Shown: in pieces, positions 57,035-64,000 of the stretch
Position numbering within the stretch: the stretch's first letter is position 1
Layout of the letters: each line of letters begins with the position of its first letter
Origin: Arthrobacter dokdonellae
GTDB lineage: Bacteria > Actinomycetota > Actinomycetes > Actinomycetales > Micrococcaceae
Direction: 5' to 3'
Assembly (NCBI RefSeq): GCF_003268655.1
Contig: NZ_CP029642.1
Coordinates: forward strand, 434,001-498,000
DNA length: 64,000 nt
Position numbers and translations under genes: made by a program
Notes under the pieces: model-generated
Told to the model about the DNA's origin: nothing
The model's database searches: none
The model's input: the letters and a program-made list of their open reading frames with translations, nothing else

Positions 57035-57583
57035 GTGGACTTCATGGTCCACCCCGTACCGCGCGCGCCGAAGAGGAACCCACTGCCACCGGCACTGGGC
57101 ACCCAGGCCGTGCCTGCGGCACCGGCGGCCGCCAGCCAGCTGCCCACGGTGGAGGAAATCTCCGCCGGCGGCGTGGTGGTTGAGAAGCACGACGGCGGCC
57201 TGCGCGTTGCGATCATTGCCCGCATCAACCGCGGTGGCCGGCTTGAGTGGTGCCTGCCGAAGGGCCATCCCGAGGGCGAGGAAAGCTACGCCGAAGCCGC
57301 CGTGCGCGAAATTGAGGAGGAAACCGGCATTGCCGGGGACGTCCTGGCGCCATTGGGCAGCATCGACTACTGGTTCACCGTCAGCGGCCACCGTGTCCAC
57401 AAGACCGTTCACCACTTCCTGCTGCGTGCCACGGGCGGTTTTTTGACCATTGAGAATGATCCCGACCACGAGGCCGTGGACGTCGCCTGGGTGCCCGTCG
57501 CCGAGCTGGGGCGCAAACTCTCCTTCCCCAACGAGCGCAGGATCACCGACCTGGCCCGCGACCTGCTGCCGGCCTACTTTTAG
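57035..57583 (+). CDS. NUDIX hydrolase
   Basis: The protein has 182 residues from GTG 57035 with AAAGG eight bases upstream; ATG 57044 is also possible. A Pro/Ala-rich leader of about 35 residues precedes the NUDIX fold. The box is GHPEGEESYAEAAVREIEEE followed by TGI, fitting GX5EX7REUXEEXGU. It hydrolyses a nucleoside diphosphate-X substrate. It is divergent from pcnA and upstream of murJ, a conserved neighbour arrangement. Confidence 0.93.
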   Translation: MDFMVHPVPRAPKRNPLPPALGTQAVPAAPAAASQLPTVEEISAGGVVVEKHDGGLRVAIIARINRGGRLEWCLPKGHPEGEESYAEAAVREIEEETGIAGDVLAPLGSIDYWFTVSGHRVHKTVHHFLLRATGGFLTIENDPDHEAVDVAWVPVAELGRKLSFPNERRITDLARDLLPAYF

Positions 57584-57696
57584 TCTCCGCCCGGCGTCGT
57601 CCGGTTCGGGCGTCGCGTTCGTGCGTCCGGTGCAGGCGGCCTGCCGCGCCGGCCCTGCCAGCGTCCTTTCGGGCTGCAGTGAGATGATGGGGAACG

Positions 57697-59511
57697 ATGT
57701 CTAACGAACAACGGGTGAGAATCCCCGCCAAACCCGCCTTTCCGCCGTCGAACGCTCCCGCACGCGGCGCCGCCCAGGCAACGGCCCGGAGGCTCCTCGG
57801 CGGCGGACCGGACGGGGACGCCCCCGGCGGCCGCGACGTCGATACGGTGCCTGCACGCGAATCCACGGCACGCTCCAGCGCCTCCATGGCCGTGGGAACG
57901 CTGATTTCACGCATCCTGGGCCTGGTCAAGGGGGTGGTGCTGGGCATCGCCATCGCCGGCACCACGGTCTCGCAGGTCTTTGAAGGTTCCAACTACCTCC
58001 CGAACATCATCTTCCTGCTGGTGGCAGGCGGCGTGTTCAACGCGGTGTTGATTCCACAGATCGCAAAGGCCAGCCGGCAGCCGGACCGGGGCAGCGAATT
58101 CATTTCGCGGCTGCTGACGCTGTGCGTCACCGGGCTGCTGGTGCTGACGGTGGCCGTCACGGCCTTGGTGGTCCCGATCATGGGGGCATCCACCTCGTTC
58201 TCCGGCGGGCAGCTGAAACTGGCCATCACCTTCGGCCTGTTCCTGCTGCCACAGATCTTCTTTTACGGGCTGTATTCGCTGCTGGGCCAGATCCTCAACG
58301 CCCACAACGCGTTCAAGGTCTACGCCTGGGCCCCGGTGGCGAACAACGTGGTGGCCATTGCCGGCCTCCTCATGTTCATTGTGGTGGCCGGCAGTTCACG
58401 GTCCCACCAGCACACGGTGGACAACTGGACCACGACCGAGACCCTGCTGCTCGCGGGCACGGCGACGCTCGGGATCGTGGTCCAGTCCGCCGTGCTGGTC
58501 ATTCCCGTCAAGCGGCTTGGCCTGAGGCTGCGGCCCAAGTTCGGCCTGCGCGGGACCGGCCTCGGGGTCACGGCCAGGATTGCCGGCTGGACCATGGGAA
58601 CCATGGTCATTGGCCAGTTGAGCTACCTGGTGGTGCTCCGCGTCGCCACCATCTCCTCGGGAAGCAAGCCTGACGGCGCCGGGGACAGCGGCAGCGCCAT
58701 CCCCGGCATTTACGAATTCAACCGCGCCACCGAGCTCTACATCATGCCCCATTCCATCATTGCCCTGTCCATTGCCACGGTCATGTTCACCGCGATGGCC
58801 CGGGCGGCGGCCGCCCACGACTTCACCGGCCTGCGCAGCTCTCTCTCCGCGGCGCTCCGGACCACGGGCGTGGCCACCGTCTTTGCCAGCATCGCGCTCA
58901 TCGTCCTGTCCGGGCCGCTGGGCATGCTCTTCGGCGGCAACAGGGAATTTTCCGGACGCCAAATCGCCATCGCGCTGGCCATCCTGGCCATCGGCGCGCC
59001 CTTCTTCAGCGTTTATTTCATCCTCAACCGCGTGCTCTACGCCCTCGAGGACGCCCGGACACCGTTCATCATCCAGTGCATCGTGGTGGTCACCAGCGTG
59101 GCCATGGTGCTCGGCGCCGCCGCCCTGCCGCCGCGCCTGATCATCTACGGCCTGGCCGTGAGCTACACCCTCAACAACTTCATCGGGCCCTTCCTCAGCC
59201 ACCACTACCTCAAGAGGCGCCTGGGCAACTACGGAGGCGGGCTGATCCTGCGCGCCTACATGCGGTTCCTGGCCGCCGCGCTGGTGGCAGGAGTGGCTGG
59301 CGAACTGGCGCTGCGGGCCTTCGGCAGCTCGTCCCCCACCGGGTTCATGTGGACCTCCATCTCCGCCTCCCTCATGACACTGGTCGTGGTGGGACCCGCC
59401 ATGGCGGTGGTCTACTTCCTGATGCTCAAGGTGCTGCGCGTGCGCGAACTCGACGACGTCGTCGGTCCCCTGCTGTCCAAGGTCCGTGCCCGGATTCCGT
59501 CCCAGCGGTAA
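57697..59511 (+). CDS. murJ: Lipid II flippase MurJ (MviN family)
   Basis: This 604-residue protein has a polar N-terminal extension of about 50 residues, then about 14 membrane segments. The MVF-type pattern is seen in SASMAVGTLISRILGLVKGVV, GGVFNAVLIPQIAKA and the helix 7-8 region. Two more hydrophilic loops (about 320-340 and near the end) match MurJ. It flips lipid-linked peptidoglycan precursor. Unlike mycobacterial MviN it stops after the membrane domain; the tail-like domains are in the next gene. Confidence 0.94.
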   Translation: MSNEQRVRIPAKPAFPPSNAPARGAAQATARRLLGGGPDGDAPGGRDVDTVPARESTARSSASMAVGTLISRILGLVKGVVLGIAIAGTTVSQVFEGSNYLPNIIFLLVAGGVFNAVLIPQIAKASRQPDRGSEFISRLLTLCVTGLLVLTVAVTALVVPIMGASTSFSGGQLKLAITFGLFLLPQIFFYGLYSLLGQILNAHNAFKVYAWAPVANNVVAIAGLLMFIVVAGSSRSHQHTVDNWTTTETLLLAGTATLGIVVQSAVLVIPVKRLGLRLRPKFGLRGTGLGVTARIAGWTMGTMVIGQLSYLVVLRVATISSGSKPDGAGDSGSAIPGIYEFNRATELYIMPHSIIALSIATVMFTAMARAAAAHDFTGLRSSLSAALRTTGVATVFASIALIVLSGPLGMLFGGNREFSGRQIAIALAILAIGAPFFSVYFILNRVLYALEDARTPFIIQCIVVVTSVAMVLGAAALPPRLIIYGLAVSYTLNNFIGPFLSHHYLKRRLGNYGGGLILRAYMRFLAAALVAGVAGELALRAFGSSSPTGFMWTSISASLMTLVVVGPAMAVVYFLMLKVLRVRELDDVVGPLLSKVRARIPSQR

Positions 59512-59641
59512 AGTTGCGCACACCTGTTCCCGCCGCAACGGCACGGACTACGTAAAGTTCCAGCCCCGTCCTATAGAATCAGTGGGATTACGGCCCGCGC
59601 GCGTTGTTCGGGACCCCATGAAGATTTTCAAGGAGGATTCG

Positions 59642-61111
59642 GTGCCACAACCCATTGATGTGGGCTCCATCCTTGGCGGCCGCTACAAGGTCACCGGCCG
59701 CATCCTGGCATCCGCCGAGGATGACGTCATTTTGGACGGCCTTGACCAGGTTTTGAACCGACCGGTCAGTATTCTGGTGTCAGCCGTCGAAAATTCGCAG
59801 TACCTGACGGCAAGCGCCCGGGACGTCGCAACGGGCGAGCGTGTCTCCAACGTATCCATTCTCGACCTCGGCACGCAGGAGGACTCCACCTACCTCATCG
59901 CGTCCCGCACGGCCCCCGCCGACCTCCTGGACCTGGTGGTCCCCACTGAGCCCTCCGCCGGCCAGCACGACGACGGCGTCTACCACGAGCCGTTCTTCAC
60001 CGACACCCTGGGCACCGAAATCTTTGGTTCGTCCCGCGACGCCGCCCCCGCGTCCAGTCCTTATGTCTACGAAGATAACAGTCCGGTGACGCCCGCCCAT
60101 CCCGCGCCGGCGGTCACGAGGACCCCTGCCCGGGCGTCCGCAGAAGAGCCGACGTCCGCCCAGCCGGTGGCACCGGTCCCTCCCGTACCCACGCCCGCAG
60201 CCCCCGTCGCCCCTGCCCCGGCGGCGCCTGCGGCACCGGCCCCGGACCCGGCCGCAACCACGGCAACACCCAAAGTCACGCTGTGGAGCGACGACGACTA
60301 CGGCTTCATCAACGAAGACCACGACGCCTCCGCCACCGCGCCTAAGAAGGGTGGCATGTTCCCGGCCGCGGTCCTCGCCGCGAGCGACAGCTACGAGTCC
60401 TTCGACGCCGAATCGGACGACGGTGATGACGACTCCGACGACGGCAATGCTCCCCGCACCGGGGGCCGCTGGCTGACCGGCGTCATCGTTTCAGTGTTAA
60501 TCGTCGCGGCCCTGATTTTTGCCATTTCCCACATCGGCAGCCTGTTCAACGGCGGCAACGTCGCCCAGGACGCCAAGTCCACCACCTCCTCCTCAAGCCA
60601 GCAGAGCACCGCCGCCAAGTCAAGTCCCAAGGCGCCTGCCCCTGCCCCCGCAGTGGCGCCGGCCATCGCCGGCATCACCGACGCCACCACCTACCTTCCG
60701 GGCCAGACGCACTACAACGACATGTTCATCCCACGCCTGCCGGACGCCGTCGACGGCAACAAGGGCACCTACTGGCCCACAGTCGAGTTCTCCAACGACA
60801 CCTTCGCCGGCGCGGCGGACAGCATCAATCTCGCCGTCGGGCTGAAGCAGGAATCCACCATCAGCTCGGTGACCATCAACCAGATTGGCGGTTCCGGCGG
60901 GCAGTTCAACATCCTGACCAACAGCAAGCCGTCCCTGGATGGTGCCACCAAGATTGGCAGCGGATCGTTCAGCGCCCCCGATTTCACCTTGAAGGCCGCC
61001 GCGGGCGTCAAGGCCAAATACGTGATCATCAACTTCACCCAACTGCCCCGGCTGCAGCCGTTCAAGGTCTATCCCTTCGGGCTGAAGATCGCCGAGATCA
61101 GCGTCAAGTAG
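59642..61111 (+). CDS. MviN-tail-like protein: kinase N-lobe remnant, TM helix, discoidin-like extracellular domain
   Basis: The protein has 489 residues from GTG 59642 with AAGGAGG five bases upstream. Residues 8-60 (SILGGRYKVTGRILASAEDD, then VLNRPVSILV) resemble the start of a protein-kinase fold but lack a Gly-rich loop and all catalytic motifs. A Pro/Ala/Glu-rich stretch (about 120-270) leads to one membrane helix (278-298). The outside domain (about 340-489) looks like a beta-sandwich carbohydrate-binding/discoidin type (DAVDGNKGTYWPTVEFSNDT). In mycobacterial MviN a pseudokinase and such a domain are part of the flippase chain; here they are a separate gene 130 bases after murJ. Confidence 0.7.
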   Translation: MPQPIDVGSILGGRYKVTGRILASAEDDVILDGLDQVLNRPVSILVSAVENSQYLTASARDVATGERVSNVSILDLGTQEDSTYLIASRTAPADLLDLVVPTEPSAGQHDDGVYHEPFFTDTLGTEIFGSSRDAAPASSPYVYEDNSPVTPAHPAPAVTRTPARASAEEPTSAQPVAPVPPVPTPAAPVAPAPAAPAAPAPDPAATTATPKVTLWSDDDYGFINEDHDASATAPKKGGMFPAAVLAASDSYESFDAESDDGDDDSDDGNAPRTGGRWLTGVIVSVLIVAALIFAISHIGSLFNGGNVAQDAKSTTSSSSQQSTAAKSSPKAPAPAPAVAPAIAGITDATTYLPGQTHYNDMFIPRLPDAVDGNKGTYWPTVEFSNDTFAGAADSINLAVGLKQESTISSVTINQIGGSGGQFNILTNSKPSLDGATKIGSGSFSAPDFTLKAAAGVKAKYVIINFTQLPRLQPFKVYPFGLKIAEISVK

Positions 61112-61210
61112 CAGCCCCGCGGGCCCCACAGCCGGGCCAGGACGGAATAATCCGGCGCACGTGCAAGTTGTGCCAGAGAAGCCACCGACACAGCCTTCAG
61201 GGGCTGAATC

Positions 61211-62191
61211 ATGAAGGAAGAGGAACACGCACCCGTGACCACGCAAGCTACCCCCGCCAGCGATGTCCGTGACGTCATCATCGTCGGCTCCGGCCCGGCA
61301 GGCTACACGGCCGCCATCTACACGGCACGCGCCGACCTCAAGCCGCTCATGATTGCCGGTTCCGTCACCGCCGGCGGCGAGCTGATGAACACCACCGACG
61401 TGGAGAACTTCCCCGGCTTCCCCGATGGCATCATGGGTCCGGACCTGATGGAAAACTTCGGCAAGCAGGCAGAGCGCTTCGGCACCGAGGTCATGTACGA
61501 CGACGTGGCCTCCGTGTCTCTCGACGGCGCCGTCAAGACCGTGGTCCTCGCCGACGGGCAGGAGTTCAAGGCCCGCACCGTGATCCTCTCCACCGGCTCC
61601 GCCTACCGCGAGCTGGGCGTTGAGGGTGAGAAGCGCCTGGTGGGCCACGGTGTCAGCTCCTGCGCCACCTGTGACGGCTTCTTCTTCAAGGGCCAGGACA
61701 TTGCCGTCATCGGCGGCGGCGACTCCGCCATGGAGGAGGCCATCTTCCTGACGAAGTTTGCCGATTCCGTGACCGTGGTTCACCGTCGCGACACGCTGCG
61801 AGCCTCCAAGATCATGCAGGACCGGGCCCTCAACCACCCGAAGATCACGTTCATCTGGAACTCGGAGGTCGCCAGCATTGAGGGGGACGCCAAGGTAACG
61901 GGCGCCACGCTTAGCAACCTCGTCACCGGCGAGAAGAGCAACCTTCCCGTCACCGGCATTTTCGTTGCTATAGGCAACGACCCTCGCGTTGACCTCGTCA
62001 AGGATGTTCTGGAACTGACCCCGGCCGGCACCATCGCCGTCGAGGGCCGCTCCTCGAAGACGTCCATTCCGGGCGTGTTTGCCGCGGGCGACGTCGTCGA
62101 CCCCACTTATCGCCAGGCCATCACCGCGTCCGGTTCCGGCTGCGTGGCAGCACTGGACGTGGAGCACTACCTTGCCGACCAAGATTCCTAA
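61211..62191 (+). CDS. trxB: Thioredoxin-disulfide reductase
   Basis: About 326 residues from ATG 61211 (AGGGG seven bases upstream); GTG 61235 is an alternative start that removes 8 residues. FAD motif [20 protein letters not shown], active-site CATC (Cys151, Cys154), NADPH motif [15 protein letters not shown] with [13 protein letters not shown], and the closing [20 protein letters not shown]. It reduces TrxA with NADPH. It is 16 bases ahead of trxA, so both form the thioredoxin operon. Confidence 0.97.
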   Translation: MKEEEHAPVTTQATPASDVRDVIIVGSGPAGYTAAIYTARADLKPLMIAGSVTAGGELMNTTDVENFPGFPDGIMGPDLMENFGKQAERFGTEVMYDDVASVSLDGAVKTVVLADGQEFKARTVILSTGSAYRELGVEGEKRLVGHGVSSCATCDGFFFKGQDIAVIGGGDSAMEEAIFLTKFADSVTVVHRRDTLRASKIMQDRALNHPKITFIWNSEVASIEGDAKVTGATLSNLVTGEKSNLPVTGIFVAIGNDPRVDLVKDVLELTPAGTIAVEGRSSKTSIPGVFAAGDVVDPTYRQAITASGSGCVAALDVEHYLADQDS

Positions 62192-62207
62192 GAGAAAGTA
62201 GATTGCC

Positions 62208-62534
62208 ATGAGCAACGCAAAGAGCGCGACGGACGCTACGTTTACCGACGACGTCCTGAATTCCAACAAACCCGTGATCGTCGATTTCTGGGCCGAATGG
62301 TGCGGCCCCTGCCGCAAGCTTGGTCCCATCCTCGACGAGATGTCCGTGGACTACGCGGACAAGGTCGAGGTCATCAAGGTGGACGTTGACGCCAACCCGG
62401 CCATCTCCGCCAAGTACGGCATCACGTCCATCCCGGCCGTCTATCTGTTCCAGGGTGGCGAGGTCAAGAGCACCGTCATCGGTGCCCGCCCGCGCCAGTA
62501 CTTTGAGAAGGAATTTGCCGACTACCTGCAGTAG
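62208..62534 (+). CDS. trxA: Thioredoxin
   Basis: This 108-residue protein has the active site WAEWCGPCRK (Cys32, Cys35) and the cis-Pro loop GITSIPAVYLFQGG. It is cytoplasmic, recycles protein disulfides and is reduced by the TrxB encoded upstream. It is followed by a perfect inverted repeat terminator at 62553. Confidence 0.98.
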   Translation: MSNAKSATDATFTDDVLNSNKPVIVDFWAEWCGPCRKLGPILDEMSVDYADKVEVIKVDVDANPAISAKYGITSIPAVYLFQGGEVKSTVIGARPRQYFEKEFADYLQ

Positions 62535-62552
62535 CGGCAGGTGGCTTAAAAT

Positions 62553-62586
62553 GGTTGTGGACCGGACAAATGTCCGGTCCACAACC
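62553..62586. terminator. Perfect long inverted repeat after trxA
   Basis: GGTTGTGGACCGGACA (62553-62568) pairs perfectly with TGTCCGGTCCACAACC (62571-62586) across loop AA, and outer gcttaaa / tttaagc arms extend it. The right side continues into TTTAAG. It is an obvious rho-independent-type terminator for the trx operon and can work in both directions. Confidence 0.9.
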
Positions 62587-62599
62587 TTTAAGCGCTTCT

Positions 62600-64000
62600 C
62601 CCAGATTGATCCTAAGCGCCACGCTCCGAACTGCAGCGCCCCGGTTTCAACGCGCAAAACCGTCGAGGTTCGAGATAATGACCTCCCTCCCCGTCGAGGT
62701 TGGAGATACCCCCCCTCTGCTGAACCTTTTGTTTCACGTGAAACGATGTGGCAGCAAGGTCACCTGGCGCCTGATGGTCACATCCGAGCACGCTGATCGC
62801 CCGCGCTGGCTCCACCATGGGATAGCATGCGGCGGACCGTATGAAAGTGGATTTCGAAGGGTCCTTCCAGAGCAAAGCCAGAAGCGACCTCCCTCCCTTG
62901 GCACGCACGCGTCGCGAGCCACGCACCAGCGCCATGACACGGACGACAGATCTGTTGCGTATCCACTCTCCTCGTTTGCACACGCATTAATCACATCACC
63001 GACAGTCGAACTGATCATTTCGATGGGACCATGCCCATGGACCATCCATAACGGTACGTTCCGCTTGCTTGAACCCGCACTCACAGGCAGTGGAAGTAGA
63101 TGGGTTCCTCGCCTTACGGTGCTGAACAAGGTGAACCCGGTGGGTGGCCTCCAATGGACAGGTGCCACCGAGATAGGTGGGCACCATTAAGAGCCCACCG
63201 CGGTAACAGATCCGCGGACTCATCCGGCGGGTCTCCACTTCGTTCTCGGCTGGCGCCGCCGCAGCAAGACGGTATGGGCTGGCAGGACGCCCCGGCTCCG
63301 CTGCAAGGCAGAGCCTCCCCGCAGCCCGTTCCAGCCACCGATTGATCGGCCTTTTGGGCAGGTTTCCGGTCCCCGAACACGGTGGCAGTGGCTTACAGCT
63401 CCCCGGTGACGAACGGGATGCCGTCCGATTTGCAGTGCTCCCCGGTCTCCCATGCCTGTCCAGGCGTGGGTGGGTGTGCCCGACTTTCAGGGCCTGCTGG
63501 CGGTGCCGACGAGAAGTGGCTGCGGGGCCCGATATGCGTCAATATCGGCGAAGCACCCGTGTGCCGGCATCGAAGCGGCTACCGTCATAGAGCAGCGAGC
63601 CGACCCAGACCTTCGTGCCGTCCTACTCGAACTGGCGCCACTCCATCCCGTCGAGCTGTCAACCTCCATCGGATACGACCGAGCCAACCGCATCCAGACG
63701 CTTTGTGGTTTCTTGCGGGGATTGGTGTCCGTCAGGCCCGCCTCGGACAGTTTCCTGCCGGTCGTTGCCACCGCAGGGACCTTCCCAACCGGACTCGTCG
63801 GTATCACCACCTTCGAAGCAGATTGACCGCGGGCCTAGGTCCCACGCCTATCTCCTCAGGTGCTACCGGATGCGCCAAACCATACCCTGAGAGTGGTCCC
63901 CTAGACTCGCGCGGTGGTGTGGGCCATCGAATGCGGACTGAGTGCCTTGTCGCCCTTAGCGAGGCAGTGTTTCGTGACCTCCCGTTGGGAGGCGCCTGCT
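62600..64000. other. Gene-poor right end of the window
   Basis: About 1.4 kb follow the trx operon with no ORF I can support. Open frames are short, overlap in several directions and show no family motifs; G+C and codon pattern look less gene-like than elsewhere. It contains parS at 62730 and otherwise nothing I recognise. It may be decayed coding DNA, a non-coding origin-proximal interval or the edge of a contig. Confidence 0.55.
62730..62745. other. parS centromere site
   Basis: tgtttcacgtgaaacg contains the perfect 14-base palindrome gtttcacgtgaaac (62731-62744), matching the conserved ParB-binding parS consensus TGTTTCACGTGAAACA. Such sites cluster near the bacterial origin. parA and parB are not in the window and are expected just beyond it in related chromosomes. 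Confidence 0.9.

Noticed and set aside
62600..64000. Transposase or HNH remnant at the right end
   Set aside because: Short translated patches look suggestive in isolation, but no frame keeps a family motif and no inverted terminal repeats were found.

Overview
The window is a G+C-rich stretch of actinobacterial chromosome. Gene content and order point to an Arthrobacter-like member of the Micrococcaceae: the rpsF-ssb-rpsR-rplI-dnaB block, pcnA-NUDIX-murJ-trxB-trxA, DUF222/HNH proteins, and short dispersed palindromes around ggtttcgacaggctcaac. The ribosomal/dnaB block, the murJ-trxBA block and a perfect parS palindrome near the right end suggest an origin-proximal position. dnaA itself is not in the window. 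These affiliations come from pattern recognition, not from a database search.

Layout. 1-6.1 kb: an amino-sugar locus with an ABC importer of the NgcEFG type, a SIS-domain protein, an RpiR regulator and a divergent BadF-type sugar kinase. 6.1-9.7 kb: two small membrane proteins, a MATE exporter, and a LysR/EamA gene pair that has lost both 5' ends. 9.6-15.1 kb: dnaB carrying a class 3-type intein in its P-loop, a DnaA-box cluster upstream of it, a DUF1801 gene, then rplI, rpsR, ssb and rpsF. 15.4-18.3 kb: a VbhA-like/Fic pair whose Fic motif lacks the catalytic His, a DUF1345 protein and a phospholipase D-type synthase. 18.3-31 kb: an M18 aminopeptidase, an MFS permease, an ABC-2 exporter with a two-component system, a PAP2 pseudogene, a TetR/MFS pair, a GH3 pseudogene and an ABC-F protein.

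31-47 kb: a DUF222/HNH protein, a Bcr/CflA-type exporter, a secreted NlpC/P60 protein with a low-complexity tail, a second two-component system divergent from an FtsX/MacB-type ABC exporter, a META lipoprotein, a GH51 pseudogene, an HxlR/oxidoreductase divergent pair, and a phytoene-desaturase-like oxidoreductase overlapping a membrane glycosyltransferase. 47-48.2 kb is an AT-richer interval with two candidate small ORFs and strong hairpins. 48.2-54.1 kb is an oligopeptide/nickel-type ABC importer with a fused two-domain ATPase. 54.1-62.6 kb holds a PH-like membrane protein, a histidine phosphatase, pcnA, a NUDIX hydrolase, murJ, a separate MviN-tail-like protein, trxB and trxA. 62.6-64 kb holds parS and no gene I can support.

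No rRNA, tRNA, CRISPR array, phage or insertion sequence was recognised. Most points of interest are gene remodelling (intein, split MviN architecture, decaying genes) and replication-linked sites (DnaA boxes, parS).
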